Part shown: positions 42,693 through 53,319 of the stretch, piece by piece | How the letters are laid out: the number at the start of each line of letters is the position of its first letter | Numbering within the stretch: the first letter of the stretch is position 1 | NCBI GenBank assembly: GCA_018398585.1 | Contig: JAGTTD010000001.1 | Span: forward strand, 38,703,938 to 38,767,937 | DNA: 64,000 bases | Reading direction: 5' to 3' | From: Simmondsia chinensis | Lineage: Eukaryota > Streptophyta > Magnoliopsida > Caryophyllales > Simmondsiaceae | The notes under the pieces: model-generated | The model's database searches: none | What the model was told of the DNA's origin: nothing | The model's input: only the letters and a program-made list of their open reading frames with translations | Position numbers and translations under genes: made by a program

Positions 42693-43780
42693 GGCTCCGT
42701 TAGTAGAAATTAGGAATTAATTTTTCTTCAGAAAAGGTTTTTCAAGGAAATATAAATTTCGATTGGGGTTTTTTCCGTTATTTGTTTCAAAGGAAAACTT
42801 AATTCTTAATTGTAATGTCCTCTTGTATATTTAAAAAAAATATTTTTCCTTAATAATTTTATATTTTGTTATAGGACAACATAAGTAACAATACAACATG
42901 TATGAAGTAACAAAAATAAAAAAAAGTTAATTATCAAAGCTATATAAATTTGGAAAACTGTTTCTTAGGTATTTTAAAATTTGAACATTTATCATCCAAA
43001 TATCTTGTCATTTTAATATATACAGTGAGGTGTCCTGAGATAAGAAATTTTATCACTTGTGTATATATTGTGTTAAAATATGATGAATTTTCATTAAAAT
43101 TTGTCTAATTTTTGCCAAAAAAATGGTGATACAAACTATAATCATATTATCAGAAGGCTGTCCACATTCTAACAAAAATTACTTATATATTATTAAAAAA
43201 ATATTTCATGTTAGTATTTTCGGACAAAAGAAATTTCATATTATGATAGAGGATACATATAGATTATTGTTTTCATTTAAAATCTACTAAATTTTGGCAA
43301 AAGATATACATGATTCATGAGAAAATTTTTTAATTTTAGGTTATGTCATTGTATGTTACTAAAATATCATGGTATCTATGTAATAAATGCTAAAATATTA
43401 AGGTATCTAGATAATTTTCTTATATAATATTATATAACCATTTAACTTAATTAAAATTATTCTGCTGCAACTATAGCAAAGTTACATCTAAGCTACTTTT
43501 AATTATTCGATCTAATTTTTGTCAGATGTTGTGACGTTAAATGCCTACAGTTCAGTTTAATTTATTTCGATTCAATCTAAATTTGTATGATAATTACCGC
43601 GAAGGTTTTTGGGTCACTTAGAATCATGACTTCCCCCGATTTGAAAGGGAAGTCATTTTCCCCCATTTGAGGGAAAAGGTTTTCCGGAAAACCCTTTCCT
43701 TAAGCAAAAGGCGTGCCGAACAATGAAAAAGGAAAAAATCACTTCCTAGAATATGGATTTTTTCCTAAACAAACGGAGCC
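42693..43780. mobile_element. PIF/Harbinger-type MITE with an inner insertion
   Basis: The ends are GGCTCCGTTAGTAG and, reverse complemented, GGCTCCGTTTGTTTAGG, with TTA on the left and TAA on the right. Its outer parts match the element at 59742..60133 (ATGACTTCCCCC..., CTTCCTAGAAT...TTTTTTCCT). The extra 650 or so bases in the middle (about 42880..43520) resemble the centre of the foldback element in intron 5 (TTAGGTATT/TACCTAGGTGATA motifs) and are probably another MITE. Confidence 0.75.
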
Positions 43781-44108
43781 TAAAGTTTCTTAGGGGAGTT
43801 TTTACAAAATATGTTTCAAAAGGTCTACTTTTCTGGGCTATGTTTGGGAGGGAGTCTTTTGTTAGCTTTTCATGTAGCGTTTGGCACTTTTAACTGATCA
43901 AATAATGAAACAATGTGTTTGATAATGATTTTTTTGGTTAGCATTTAGCTATTTCACCATTTGAAATGTTAAATATTGTGTTTCCTAACAATTTTCCTAT
44001 TTAGGGTTTTCACCACTGTTTAGCGTTTAAGCGTACCCCTTTGGGGCTAGAAATTTAGCATTGAAAAATTATGAAAAGTAGTTTTTTGCTCTTAGAAACT
44101 TGCTGATG

Positions 44109-44245
44109 CAACAACAACAACAATAACAAGAAACCCAATGCCTCAAGGGATCTTGCATACGCAGGGTCTGGTGGGGTGGAATGTACGCAGTCTTACCCCT
44201 TCTGGTTGCTACCCTCAAGGAAGGCTGTTTCTGATAACCCCCCAC
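44109..44245 (-). repeat. 3' tail of the RTE LINE, shared with the 5S-SINEs
   Basis: On the - strand it reads GGTTATCAGAAACAGCC, GGTAAGACTGCGTACATTCC, AGACCCTGCGTATGC, CCCTTGAGGCATTGGG and ends in TTG repeats. The same blocks in the same order form the bodies of the SINEs at 5116 and 58263 and of the fragments at 8680 and 58833. Confidence 0.85.
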
Positions 44246-44439
44246 CTAATAAGCATACAACATGAAAGCGTGGAAGAAAAGAGAAAAAACACAACACAAG
44301 GAAAGCATAAAGCAACCAAAAGGCAAATAGTCAAATAAAATAGTTCCCAGCCATATCAGGTACACCAAAGAGGCAATCATATAAGCCTAGGAACCCTGGT
44401 GTTCGCCAAAATATGCTCCTCTATTCTAAGCCGCTATAT

Positions 44440-45077
44440 CGGCTACTCTTATACAAGCTCTCCACTAAGCTATATCTAAGGCCATCTTCTCTCGTAGGTT
44501 TAGGTGGGTGAGGTAGTGTCGGATTGTTTCCAACCATATCTTCTTTGGCCTGCCTCTCCCTCTTCTGCCGATCAGGTAGTCCGTCTCTTTCTAACATACC
44601 CAGACCACCTCAACGTTGCTCCCTCAATTTATCCTTGATTGGAACCACGCTCAATTTGCCTCTGATAATGTTGTTCCTGATCATATCCCTCCTTGTGTCC
44701 ACATATCCATCACAACATCCTCATCTCCGCCACCTTCATCTTTTGTGTATGATGTTGTTTCATTGGCCAACACTCCGCACCATATGACATAGTCGGTCTC
44801 AAAGTACCACAAAGGCCAACCTTCATTTATGCCAGCCTACTTTAATACGGTTATTGACATCTTCATCAACTTTGCCGTCCTATTGTACCATGGAAACCAA
44901 ATATCTGAAACACTCATTTTTCGGTATGGTCTCCCAACCAATCTTAACGTCTTCTATGCTAGGCTTGGTGAAGGTACCGAACTTGGGTTCCATATACTCG
45001 GTCTTGGACCTACTTAGTCATAAACCCTTCGATTCCAAGGCCCTTCTCCAGAGTTCTAACTTCTCATTTACCTCTTC
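44440..45077 (-). pseudogene. LINE ORF C-terminal region
   Basis: Broken frames read GLRVYEVGPRPSIWNPSSVP, then RQKREGRPKKIWLETIRHYL and LREKMALDIA at the end. These are the terminal blocks of plant RTE polyproteins. Frameshifts and stops are present. Confidence 0.75.
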
Positions 45078-45713
45078 TCATGACTCTCCCACTAATACTA
45101 TGTCATCTGCGAAAAGCATGCACCAAGGCACACTTCCTTGGATGTTTCTAGTGAGCTCATCCATAACCAGTATATACAGAAAGGAACTCAAGGCAGATCC
45201 TTGGTGTACCCCAACTGTAATGGGGAAATCGTCTGTCTCCCTTTCTGATGTACACTCATTAGTTTGTGTATCATCGTACATGCCTCTAATGACTTGAATA
45301 TAAGGCACGGGGATGCCTTTCCTCTCCAGAACCCTCCATAGGACATCTCTCGGCATCTTATCATATGCCTTCTCCAAATTAATGAAAACCATTTGGATAT
45401 TTGTTTGTCTGTCCCTGTAATGTTCTATCGTTTGCCTTAGGAGATGGATGGCTTCTATTGTCAATCTACTGGGCATAAATCCCAATTGGTTCTCGGACAC
45501 CTCCGTTTGTTGCCATATCTTCCTCTCTATGATCCGCTCCCACAGCTTCCGAGTGTAACACATTAGTTTGATATCCCGATAGTTGGCGCAACTCTGGATG
45601 TTGCCTTTGTTCTTATAGATCGGAAAAAATGTGCTCTTCCTCCATTTTTCGGGCATCTTCTTCCCTAGAAGAATTTGGTTAAATAGTTTGCCAAATAATA
45701 CCCTTCTCTCCAA
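45078..45713 (-). pseudogene. LINE reverse transcriptase domain
   Basis: An open stretch of 211 codons has the RT blocks FPIYKNKGNIQSCANYR, NQLGFMPSRLTIEAIHLLRQ, VFINLEKAYDKMPRDVLWRV, GVHQGSALSSFLYILVMDEL and the catalytic LFADDIVLV near its end. The catalytic Asp pair is present. The protein is cut off by frame changes on both sides, so the full LINE protein is not made. Confidence 0.85.
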
Positions 45714-46254
45714 TGCATTTACATGCCTCTATGGGTATTTAATCCGGGCCAACTGCTTTACGCCTCCCCATATGTTTAAGGGCTTCCTTGTTGACTTCCT
45801 CAAATCTAATTTGCTTGTAGTAGGTGCTCCTCAGATGCTTGGAGATTACCTAGGGATATATTTGTTTCCCTTTGTTCGTTGAACAGACTATGGAAGTGGG
45901 CTTTTCACTTAGCTTTAATTTATTGCTCATCTGCGAGCACCTGTCCATCCTCCCCTTTTATGCACCTTACTCGATCCAAGTCCCTAGTCCCTTTCTCTTG
46001 CTTGAGCAATTTTATATATATCCCTAGCTCCCTTTTTAGTATCCAGCCTTTAGTAGAAATCCTCGTAGGCTTTGGATTGTGCTTCCGTGATTGCTATCTT
46101 TGCTTCTTTCTTGGCTTGCTTATATTGATGTCTCTTGTCCTCATCTCCACTTCGATCCCGCTCCTTGAAATAGTCTCGTTTGGGCTTAATCTTCTATTGG
46201 ACCTCCTTGCACCACCACTAGGTTTCTCTGTTGTTTGGTGCCCTGCCCTTTGAC

Positions 46255-47703
46255 ACGCCCAAAACTTCACGTGCCAATTCTCTAATCTTCACGCACCACC
46301 TTATGCTGTGTAGAGAGTTTTACCCTTGGGATAACCTTACAATCTCTGCAGTCTTTTTGTGCTCTTTTCCTTAATAGTATACAGTCAATCTGGGTCCTTG
46401 TCCCACAGCTTTGATACGCGATGATGTGCTCATCACACTTTATGCATGGTTATTAAAATCTCGATTCGAATCTTAGAAATCTTATGATTCTACAATTCCA
46501 CAATTGCCGACCGATTTGAATTATAAGTAGAATCTTAATTTTGTAGAATCTTACTATTCATTAATATTATAAGAAATTAACGGAAAGAATTATAATGCGA
46601 TTTTACAATTCTACTAATCCAACCTCGATTCTACCAATGTATATAAGTAAAAAGTTAAAATGTAAAAAAAAATCAAGCATATATTGTAAACAAACTTACT
46701 TTATTAATTTGAAGTAAAAGAAAGTTAACTAATATACTTTCAAAAAACTTAAATTAAGTTTAGTCTTATGTTTTAAACTTAATACAAAGCTCGATTAGCA
46801 GCATTTATCATAAAAGCTCTCATGATTGTTATTGCATAAAATGATACATCTATGGTGCATGATAATATTTTTATATATTTGATTATATTTCTTATATATA
46901 CCCATGTAAGTAAAGATCTTATTAATAATTTTTTGAACTATATAACTGATATTAATACAAAAAATAATTATAATATACATTTAGTAGAATCTTACAGTTC
47001 TTGATTCGATTCTATGGTTCCAATTTTAAAAGCTCTTTTCGATTCTAAGTAGAATCCTGATTTTAACAACCTTGACTTTATGAAGAAGGTGTTGGCAATT
47101 ATTAGCTTGTAAGTGACCGCGAAGCCCAAGAGGGCTTTTCCCTCATCATTCCTTGTTCCAAAACCAAACCCTCCATGGTATGATGTGTAGCCATCCATGG
47201 TTCTGCCAACATGCCCATTGAAATCCCCTCCAATCATCACTTATTCGCTCTAGGGTATTCCTTATATCGCTATGTCTAAGTCCTTCCAAAATCTAGCCTT
47301 TTCCTGTTCTGTTAGTCTAGTCTGAGGTGCATAGGCACTAATGACGTTCAATACTTCCCCATCTAAGATCAACTTGATGCCTATGATTCTATCGCCACTC
47401 ATGGACACTCCTACTACTTTATCCTCAAGGTTACTTTCCACCATGATGCCAACCCCATTTTTACCTCTTATCTTGCCTGCATACTGCAACTTATATCCCA
47501 ACACATCTCCGGCTTTCATGCCAACCCATTTAGTCTCTTGCAAGCACTTGCTGTTATTCTTTCTCTTCATCATCATTTGGGCGACCTCAAAACTCTTCTT
47601 TGTTAACTTTCCGATATTTAATATCCCAAGTCACAAGTTTCCCTCCACAAGTTACCTCACCTACGCCCTTCCCAACCTCTTTGGAGATGACCTCAAGTTC
47701 TGA
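46255..47703 (-). pseudogene. LINE endonuclease domain, split
   Basis: The - strand frames read LVTWDI, LQETKWVGMKAGDVLGYK, ISAYAPQTR and MIGGDFNGHVG, the blocks of an apurinic/apyrimidinic endonuclease, then after the hAT MITE TQIDCILLRKRAQKDCRDCKV. Stops occur between blocks. Confidence 0.8.
46445..47074. mobile_element. hAT-type MITE inserted in the LINE
   Basis: The ends are CATGGTTATTAAAATC and, reverse complemented, CAAGGTTGTTAAAATC. An exact 8-bp duplication ACTTTATG lies at 46437..46444 and 47075..47082. Removing the element restores the LINE endonuclease frame (NTFFIK, then EHIIAYQSCGTRTQIDC). The interior is AT-rich with repeated GATTCTA motifs; no transposase. Confidence 0.92.
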
Positions 47704-48264
47704 GCTCCATAACTAGTAACGTTCATCAATTAACTATAACAAACACAAGTAAGCAAGCCAAAAGCACAAAGCATATCACAAAACATAAGCATGTAGTCAC
47801 CACTGCATAGCACATCAATGAATCATAAAAAAAAAGTCAAAATCAATGGAGTTCAAAAGTAATTCGAAAGGGGAAGGGAGCAATCAAAATAATAATAATA
47901 CCCTCTAAGACCTCCACATAGAATCACGAGGAGGACAGATCTGACATGAGAGAGTGCAAAAGTAAAGGAGAGATATGACTTCAAGATGGTGTGTAATCCA
48001 AGTCGGCTAATACTTACCTGGTGGCGGCTGGTAGCGATTTGTGGCTTGTGGCTTGTGGCTGTGGGTTGTGATGGTCTGGGTTCAGGTTAGGTTTGGGGTT
48101 GATAGGTTGAATTTGGTTTGGGTTAGCTTGGTGGGTCAGGATTAGGGATAGGGCTAAAATTGGCTGAGTGTAGGTTAGGGTTTCGGTTCGGATTTGAGGT
48201 TGGGGTGGTTCGAGGGGTGGTTAGGGTTTCGGTTCAGGGGGTGTTGAAGAGAGGGGTTTTTAGG

Positions 48265-48292
48265 AGGGGGGGGGGGGGGGGGGGGGGGGGGG
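48265..48292. repeat. Poly-G tract
   Basis: Twenty-eight consecutive G residues, followed closely by another G run at 48404..48417. Confidence 0.9.
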
Positions 48293-48434
48293 TGGAAGTA
48301 GGGGTGGGTGGTGTGTGGCGGAGCCATGCTGTTAATAGGGTGTCGTCGTTGTGGTCACAGAGGATCGGCGGTGGCTCGGTGGTGTCGGCGAGGGTGCTGA
48401 ACCGGGGGGGGGGGGGACAAAAGCTAGACGTTAG

Positions 48435-48438
<4 letters not shown>

Positions 48439-48472
<34 letters not shown>
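48439..48472. repeat. (GA)n microsatellite
   Basis: About 17 GA units at the presumed 5' limit of the LINE. Confidence 0.95.
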
Positions 48473-48473
<1 letters not shown>

Positions 48474-48486
48474 GTTAGACGTTGCT

Positions 48487-48530
48487 AATGTCTCTTGTCC
48501 TCATTTCCACTTCAATCCCACCCTTATAAA
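48487..48530 (-). repeat. Short second LINE fragment
   Basis: ATGTCTCTTGTCCTCATTTC and the next 20 bases match the interior of the same LINE at 46126..46165 with a few changes. It is a separate fragment, either an older copy the LINE landed in or a product of rearrangement. Confidence 0.6.
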
Positions 48531-48650
48531 CTAGCTGATGAAAAACATAATTATATTTCTTTACATATTCATCAATATATACATGTTCTAAGTCTGCATA
48601 TTTATATATGTTTTAAGTCTATATTTTATTTATTAAAAAAGTTTTTAAAG

Positions 48651-49029
48651 TGGTGGAGCCCGCCAAGACTTGGCGTAAGCGGGATTGTGGCAGTAAAGGT
48701 CAAGACAACAACGAAATTCACGGAGAGAAGATTGGGCCAGATTTGATTTTTTCCTTTTATTCTTTTATTCTTATTTTTTTTCCTTTTAAGATTGGATTGT
48801 AATTTTCTTTCCTTAATTTTAGCACCCGACTCCTCCTCTATATAAAGGAGTCAATTCTAGGGTTTAGGAGTTAGTCAATTTTTAAGAATTTCATTCATAC
48901 TTTACCTCGATTTCTCGGGTTGTGAGAAACGAGCTATCCTTTTTCCCCTTTATTTTTTATTATCAATTAATAAAACTAAAGGGAGGGTCGTTGAACCTTC
49001 CCCCTATTTCCCATTTCACATGCTCATCA
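48651..49029 (+). repeat. 5' LTR of the Gypsy
   Basis: 379 bases from TGGTGGAGCCC to GCTCATCA, with a TATA box TATATAAA at 48839..48846. It aligns with the two halves of the 3' LTR. Confidence 0.9.
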
Positions 49030-49031
49030 GT

Positions 49032-49043
49032 TGGTATTAGAGC
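49032..49043 (+). other. Primer-binding site of the Gypsy
   Basis: TGGTATTAGAGC, one mismatch from the usual initiator tRNA-Met complement TGGTATCAGAGC, two bases after the LTR. Confidence 0.85.
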
Positions 49044-49059
49044 TCGGTACGTTTTTTGA

Positions 49060-50035
49060 GATGGCTCGTGGATGACTGAGGAATGCCGCCGTCGAAGACG
49101 TTGTTGACCTTGACCGACATCAGCAACCCAAAAGGAGAATAGAGGAATTGGAGGAGAAATTCTGGAGAATTTGGTGCTGCTTGATTCAACTCGGGGAGAA
49201 TCCCGATCTTTCATCGGGAGCCTGACCCCAACACCTACTTTCACCGCGCATAGTAGGTCAAGAAATGGATGAACGCTTTCCAAACCAATTTCAGAAAGAA
49301 GAGTTACTAGAGCCGAGGTTGAGGCGCCATTAACACAATGTTGGTGACTTCAACTACCGTGATGATCGGAGGTGGGAATCCGGCCTTCGAATTGAGATCC
49401 CGGAGTTCAGTGGAGGAGGATGTCCAGAGGAATTCTTGGATTTGCTTGTCGCCAACGAGTAGATCCTTGAATTCAGGGAAGCCCTGGAGAGGAAGCAGGC
49501 GCCGCTTGTCGCTACTCACATTCGGGGTAGAGCAGCCGCCTGGTGGCATCAATAAAAACAGGTCAAGCTTCGCCAAGGGAAGTCAAGAATAGAGTATTGG
49601 GAGAAAATGAAGAAGCATTTGAGAGGCGCCTTCTTGCCTCATAACCATGCCCGGATGATGTACCAGCGCCTGCAGGGGTTATGCCAAAGCTCAAGATCCA
49701 TGAAAGAGTACACAGTGGAGTTTCATTCCTTAGTCGCCAGGAATGACTTGTCAGAATCAGGAGAACATCTTCATTGTCTCAGAGGTAGCCCAGAGAGCCG
49801 TGAACATGAAGGTGCAACAAAGGTGCCACCAAGTTGGAGGAGCATGGAATACACAAGCTGGCGGGAGAGAACAGGCACGAACACCGCCAACGCAAAATGC
49901 ACAGATCAGACCACCACCCGCCAACACTGGGAGATAGCTCAATCAAGAAGTGGCGGGTTCATCCAGAACACGTTGCTTTAAGTGCAGAGAAGTGGGTCAC
50001 CGTGCCACCGACTGCCGGAAGGGTGACAGACTAGG
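49060..50035 (+). pseudogene. Gypsy gag remnant with zinc knuckle
   Basis: Frames include PEFSGGGCPEEFLDLLVANE, WEKMKKHLRGAFLPHNHARM and a CCHC zinc knuckle CFKCREVGHRATDC at about 49974..50015. These are standard Gypsy gag blocks spread over several frames, so the gene is broken. Confidence 0.8.
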
Positions 50036-50075
50036 TTAAGCTCTCTTCATCGATGAACCAAGGGGAGAGGAAGGT

Positions 50076-50621
50076 GTGACCATTGATGAGGATGGTCAAG
50101 AAGAGTTGGTGGAACAAGAAGAAGATGCCGTGGAAGGTGATGAAGGGCATTTTTCAGTAGTAAGGCGTGTTTGCTTTGCGGCTAGGGAGGAATTGGGGGA
50201 TAGTTGGCTGAGGAACAGTATCTTCCAAACAATGTGCACAATTGGCGGAAGGGTTTGCCACATGGTCATTGATTCCGGAAGCTGCGAGAATGTGATTTCT
50301 GAGGAAGCAGTCGCCAATCTAGGGTTGAAGACAGAAGCACATCCCCATGCATACAAACTTTCAAGGTTGAAGAAAGGGAACCAGGTGACAGTTTCAAAAC
50401 ATTGTTTAGTAAATTTTTCAATTCGAGCTAAGTACAAAGATGGAGTTTGGTGCGATGTCGTTGCTATGGACGCCTATCGTTTGCTCTTGGGACACCCTTG
50501 GCAATATGATAGGAGTGCTACCCATGACGGGAGGAAGAATACGTACAGCTTCCTCTTTGAAGGAACCAAAATTGTACTGTTGCCTAAGAAGGAGGAGAAA
50601 TCAAGAGTCCCTGAAGCTTAG
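50076..50621 (+). pseudogene. Gypsy protease domain (open 181-codon stretch)
   Basis: It contains CTIGGRVCHMVIDSGSCENV with the retroviral-type aspartic protease active site D-S-G, followed by ISEEAVANLGLKTE, and WCDVVAMDAYRLLLGHPWQY, the second conserved block. The frame is open but cut off from gag and RT by stops. Confidence 0.85.
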
Positions 50622-50689
50622 CATCCCAACATCCAAAGTCACGCCAGCTAGAGGATGGCAGCTAGAGGATGTGTGTTGATAGCAGAGCA

Positions 50690-51354
50690 ATAAACAAAAT
50701 AACGGTATGCTATCGTTTTTCCATTCCAAGATTGGATGATTTGTTGGATCAATTGTAATGTGCCAAAGTGTTCACGAAGTTGGATATCAAGAGTGGATAC
50801 CACCAAATCTGAATCTCACCTGGGAATGAATGGAAGACGGCTTTTAAGACAAGAGAGGGACTTATGAGTGGTTGGTCATGCTGTTTCGGTTATCCAACGC
50901 AACTAGCACGTTGATGAGGTTTATGAATCAGGTATTACGCCCATTTATGGGAAAGTTCGTCGTCGTTTACTTTGATAACATCTTGATTTATAGCCAAGAT
51001 CGCATTAAACACATTAGTCATTTGAAGGAGGTGCTTCATACTTTGAGAACCCATAGTTTATTTGCTGCGCTTAAGAAATGTGAATTCATGAGAGATAAGG
51101 TGACCTTCCTTGGGTTCGTTGTGTCCAAGGACGGCATATCTGCTGATGAAGGAAAGATTGAAGCTATCCATGACTGGCCTCAACCAAGGACGATTGGCGA
51201 GGCTCATAGTTTCCTTGGGTTGGCGTCATTCTACAAGCATTTCATTCCGGGTTTCAGTTCCATTATGGTGCCAATCATTGATTGTCTGAAGAAAGGCGCC
51301 TTCGTGTGGACACCTCAAGTAGAAACCGCCTCAGCAAAATCAAGGAGAAATTGA
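50690..51354 (+). pseudogene. Gypsy reverse transcriptase
   Basis: Blocks [22 protein letters not shown] and FKTREGL (with stops), then from 50872 an open stretch with NQVLRPFMGKFVVVYFDNIL, LKKCEFMRDKVTFLGFVVS and SFLGLASFYKHFIPGFSSIM. The catalytic box is YFDN instead of YFDD, so one metal-binding aspartate is lost. Confidence 0.85.
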
Positions 51355-51389
51355 TCACGGCACTAGTGATAGTCCTTCCCCGATTTTCA

Positions 51390-51755
51390 GAAGACATTTG
51401 AGCTGCACACGGATGCTTCAAAAATTGGGATTCGCACTGTACTCAGTTAAGATGGGAAGCCAATCACATATTTCAGTGAGAAGCTCGATGAAAGTGAGTT
51501 GAATTACTCGATGTACGATTTAGAGTTCTATGCCTTAGTGAGAGCATTGAGGCACTGGAGATCATATTTAGCCAACTGAGAGTTCGTTTTGTACTCTGAT
51601 AACATTGCGCTCAAATACATTAATAGCAAAGACAAGCTCTCAGATAGACACACCAAGTGGGCCAGCTACATACAACTTTTCCACTTCGTCATCAAGCACA
51701 AATTAGGGGTGATGAACAAAGTCGTGGATGCACTAAGTTGGCGGAACTAGTCTTA
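51390..51755 (+). pseudogene. Gypsy RNase H
   Basis: Broken frame [67 protein letters not shown]. The catalytic-type D of HTDAS and of YSDN are present; stops interrupt. Confidence 0.8.
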
Positions 51756-51877
51756 GCACAGAGCAGAGTGGAAGGTACAGGGTTTGAACAGTTGGTGGAG
51801 TTGTACCGTGATGATCCCACATTTGGCGAGAAGCACAATCGGGGTCTGTTCCCGGTTACTCTATTCATGGCGGGTTC

Positions 51878-52726
51878 TTGCTCAAGGGGAATATGCTTTG
51901 CATCCCGAACTCAAGTTGGCGGCTTAAAATCATAGAGGAGAAGCATAACGCGGGGCATGTGGGACGAGACGAAACACTCAAACTCATCACAGCCAGCTAC
52001 TACTGGCCTACCATTCGCAAAGAAGTTGAGAGGTATGTCAAAAGTTGCCATGTTTGCCAGATTTCAAAAGGGGGAATAACCAATGCAAGACTTTACATGC
52101 CCCTACCGGTTCCAAGTCAGCTGTGGACGGATGTTAGCATGGACTTTGTGTTAGATTTACCAACGGCCAACGGCGGGGTTGACTCCATCTTCATTGTCGT
52201 AGATCGTTTCTCTAAGATGGCGATCTTCATAGGGTGCAAGAAGGCCGCAGACGCCATTCATGTGGCAGGCCTCTACTTCCGAGAGGTGTACATGTTGCAT
52301 GGGTTGCTGGTTAGTATTGTGTCTAATTGGGATGTCCGGTTCGTGAATCACTTCTGGAGAACTTTATGGAAGATGGCCAATATGACCCTCGCCTTTAGCA
52401 CCGTCCATCATCCTCAAACGAATGGACAAAACGAAGTCACTAACAGGTCGTTGGGTAATCTTCTCCTCTGCCTTGCTGCAGAAAATGCCAAGGGACAGGC
52501 AACGAAACTCCATCAAGCCGAATTCACCTACAAAAGCTCAATAAATAAGAGTACGAGGTTTGTGCCATTCCAAGTTGTAGAAGGTTTTGTTCCTTGTTTC
52601 CCGATTGATCTGACACCAGTACCAGATTTGACACGTCCACATGGGAAGGCAGAGGACTTTATCTCATCACTCAAGGATGTCCATGACCAAAGTCGAGCTT
52701 GGTTATTGGAGGCTACTGCCAAATAG
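51878..52726 (+). pseudogene. Gypsy integrase (open 282-codon stretch)
   Basis: The zinc-binding H-H-C-C (HNAGHVGRDETLKL, SCHVCQ) is followed by the core: WTDVSMDFVLDLP (first Asp), VSNWDVRFVNHFW (normally VSDRD; the second catalytic Asp is Asn), and HHPQTNGQNEVTNRSLGNLL with the final Glu. A stop follows at 52724. Confidence 0.88.
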
Positions 52727-53067
52727 AAGACAGTTAGAGACATGAAATAGCAAGAAGTCCAATTCCAGGTTGGCGACAAGGTTGTGTAATCTTGACACGA
52801 GAATGATTCCCAGCTTGGGAGTATAATAAGCTCACGGCACGTAAGATTGGCCCATTGGCAGTTCTGGAGAAGATCAATGACAATGCCTACCGTCTTCAGC
52901 TTCCACTCGGTATGCGAACTTCAGACGTCTTCAATGTTAGGCACCTTACTCCATATTTTAGCGACAACGATAGTGCTGATCCCCAAGCGAATTCGAGGGC
53001 GAATTCTCTCCGACACGGGGAGGATGATACAGCCCACCAAGACTTGGCAAATGCAGGCTTGGCGTAA
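52727..53067 (+). pseudogene. Gypsy integrase C-terminus, running into the 3' LTR
   Basis: KIGPLAVLEKINDNAYRLQL, PLGMRTSDVFNVRHLTPYFS, ending in GEDDTAHQDLANAGLA and a stop at about 53065. The last 40 or so bases of coding sequence lie inside the 3' LTR (which starts at 53025). No chromodomain is recognisable. Confidence 0.75.
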
Positions 53068-53103
53068 GCAAGATTGTGGCAGCGAAGGTTAAGGCAGCAA
53101 TGA
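53025..53103 (+). repeat. 3' LTR of the Gypsy, left part
   Basis: It starts TGATACAGCCCACC after the purine-rich CACGGGGAGGA and aligns with the first 65 bases of the 5' LTR, with a 15-base duplication. It is interrupted at 53104. Confidence 0.85.
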
Positions 53104-53319
53104 TGTTGAGCAAAAATATGGAATTTGCAAAACATGAATTTTCCTATATACAAAGTGTACATAGGTTTTACTAGTTTAGAAAACGATCCTATTCAAGGTG
53201 ATATACACCCTTAATTACATCACCCTTAGGAGAATACCCTTTGATTCCGACTGGTGATATGTTTATGTTTCAATCAATTGACGAGGTGACTAGCCGATTA
53301 ATTGATTTAAGTCAACGGG

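Larger units (their letters stand above)
44109..48481 (-). mobile_element. RTE-type LINE, degenerate, interrupted by a hAT MITE
   Basis: On the - strand the order is 5' region (about 47700..48480), apurinic endonuclease (47000..47700, split), reverse transcriptase (45000..45760), C-terminal region (44440..45000) and a 3' end with (TTG)n at 44109..44125. The protein spelling (EKWRKSTFFPIYKNKGNIQS, CANYRDIKLM) is that of plant RTE elements. A 9-base candidate duplication, TTGCTGATG (44100..44108) and TTGCTAATG (48482..48490), has one mismatch, so the 5' limit is tentative. Confidence 0.82.
47704..48481 (-). other. Putative 5' region of the LINE, with G and GA tracts
   Basis: No coding region recognised. 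It contains GTGGCTTGTGG repeats (about 48030..48065), G tracts at 48265..48292 and 48404..48417, and a (GA)n run at 48439..48472. The + strand frame 48160..48438 is a product of the G-rich composition. Confidence 0.5.

Noticed and set aside
48160..48438. Gly/Val-rich 92-codon ORF
   Set aside because: Driven by poly-G tracts; no similarity to a known protein and lies in the presumed LINE 5' region.
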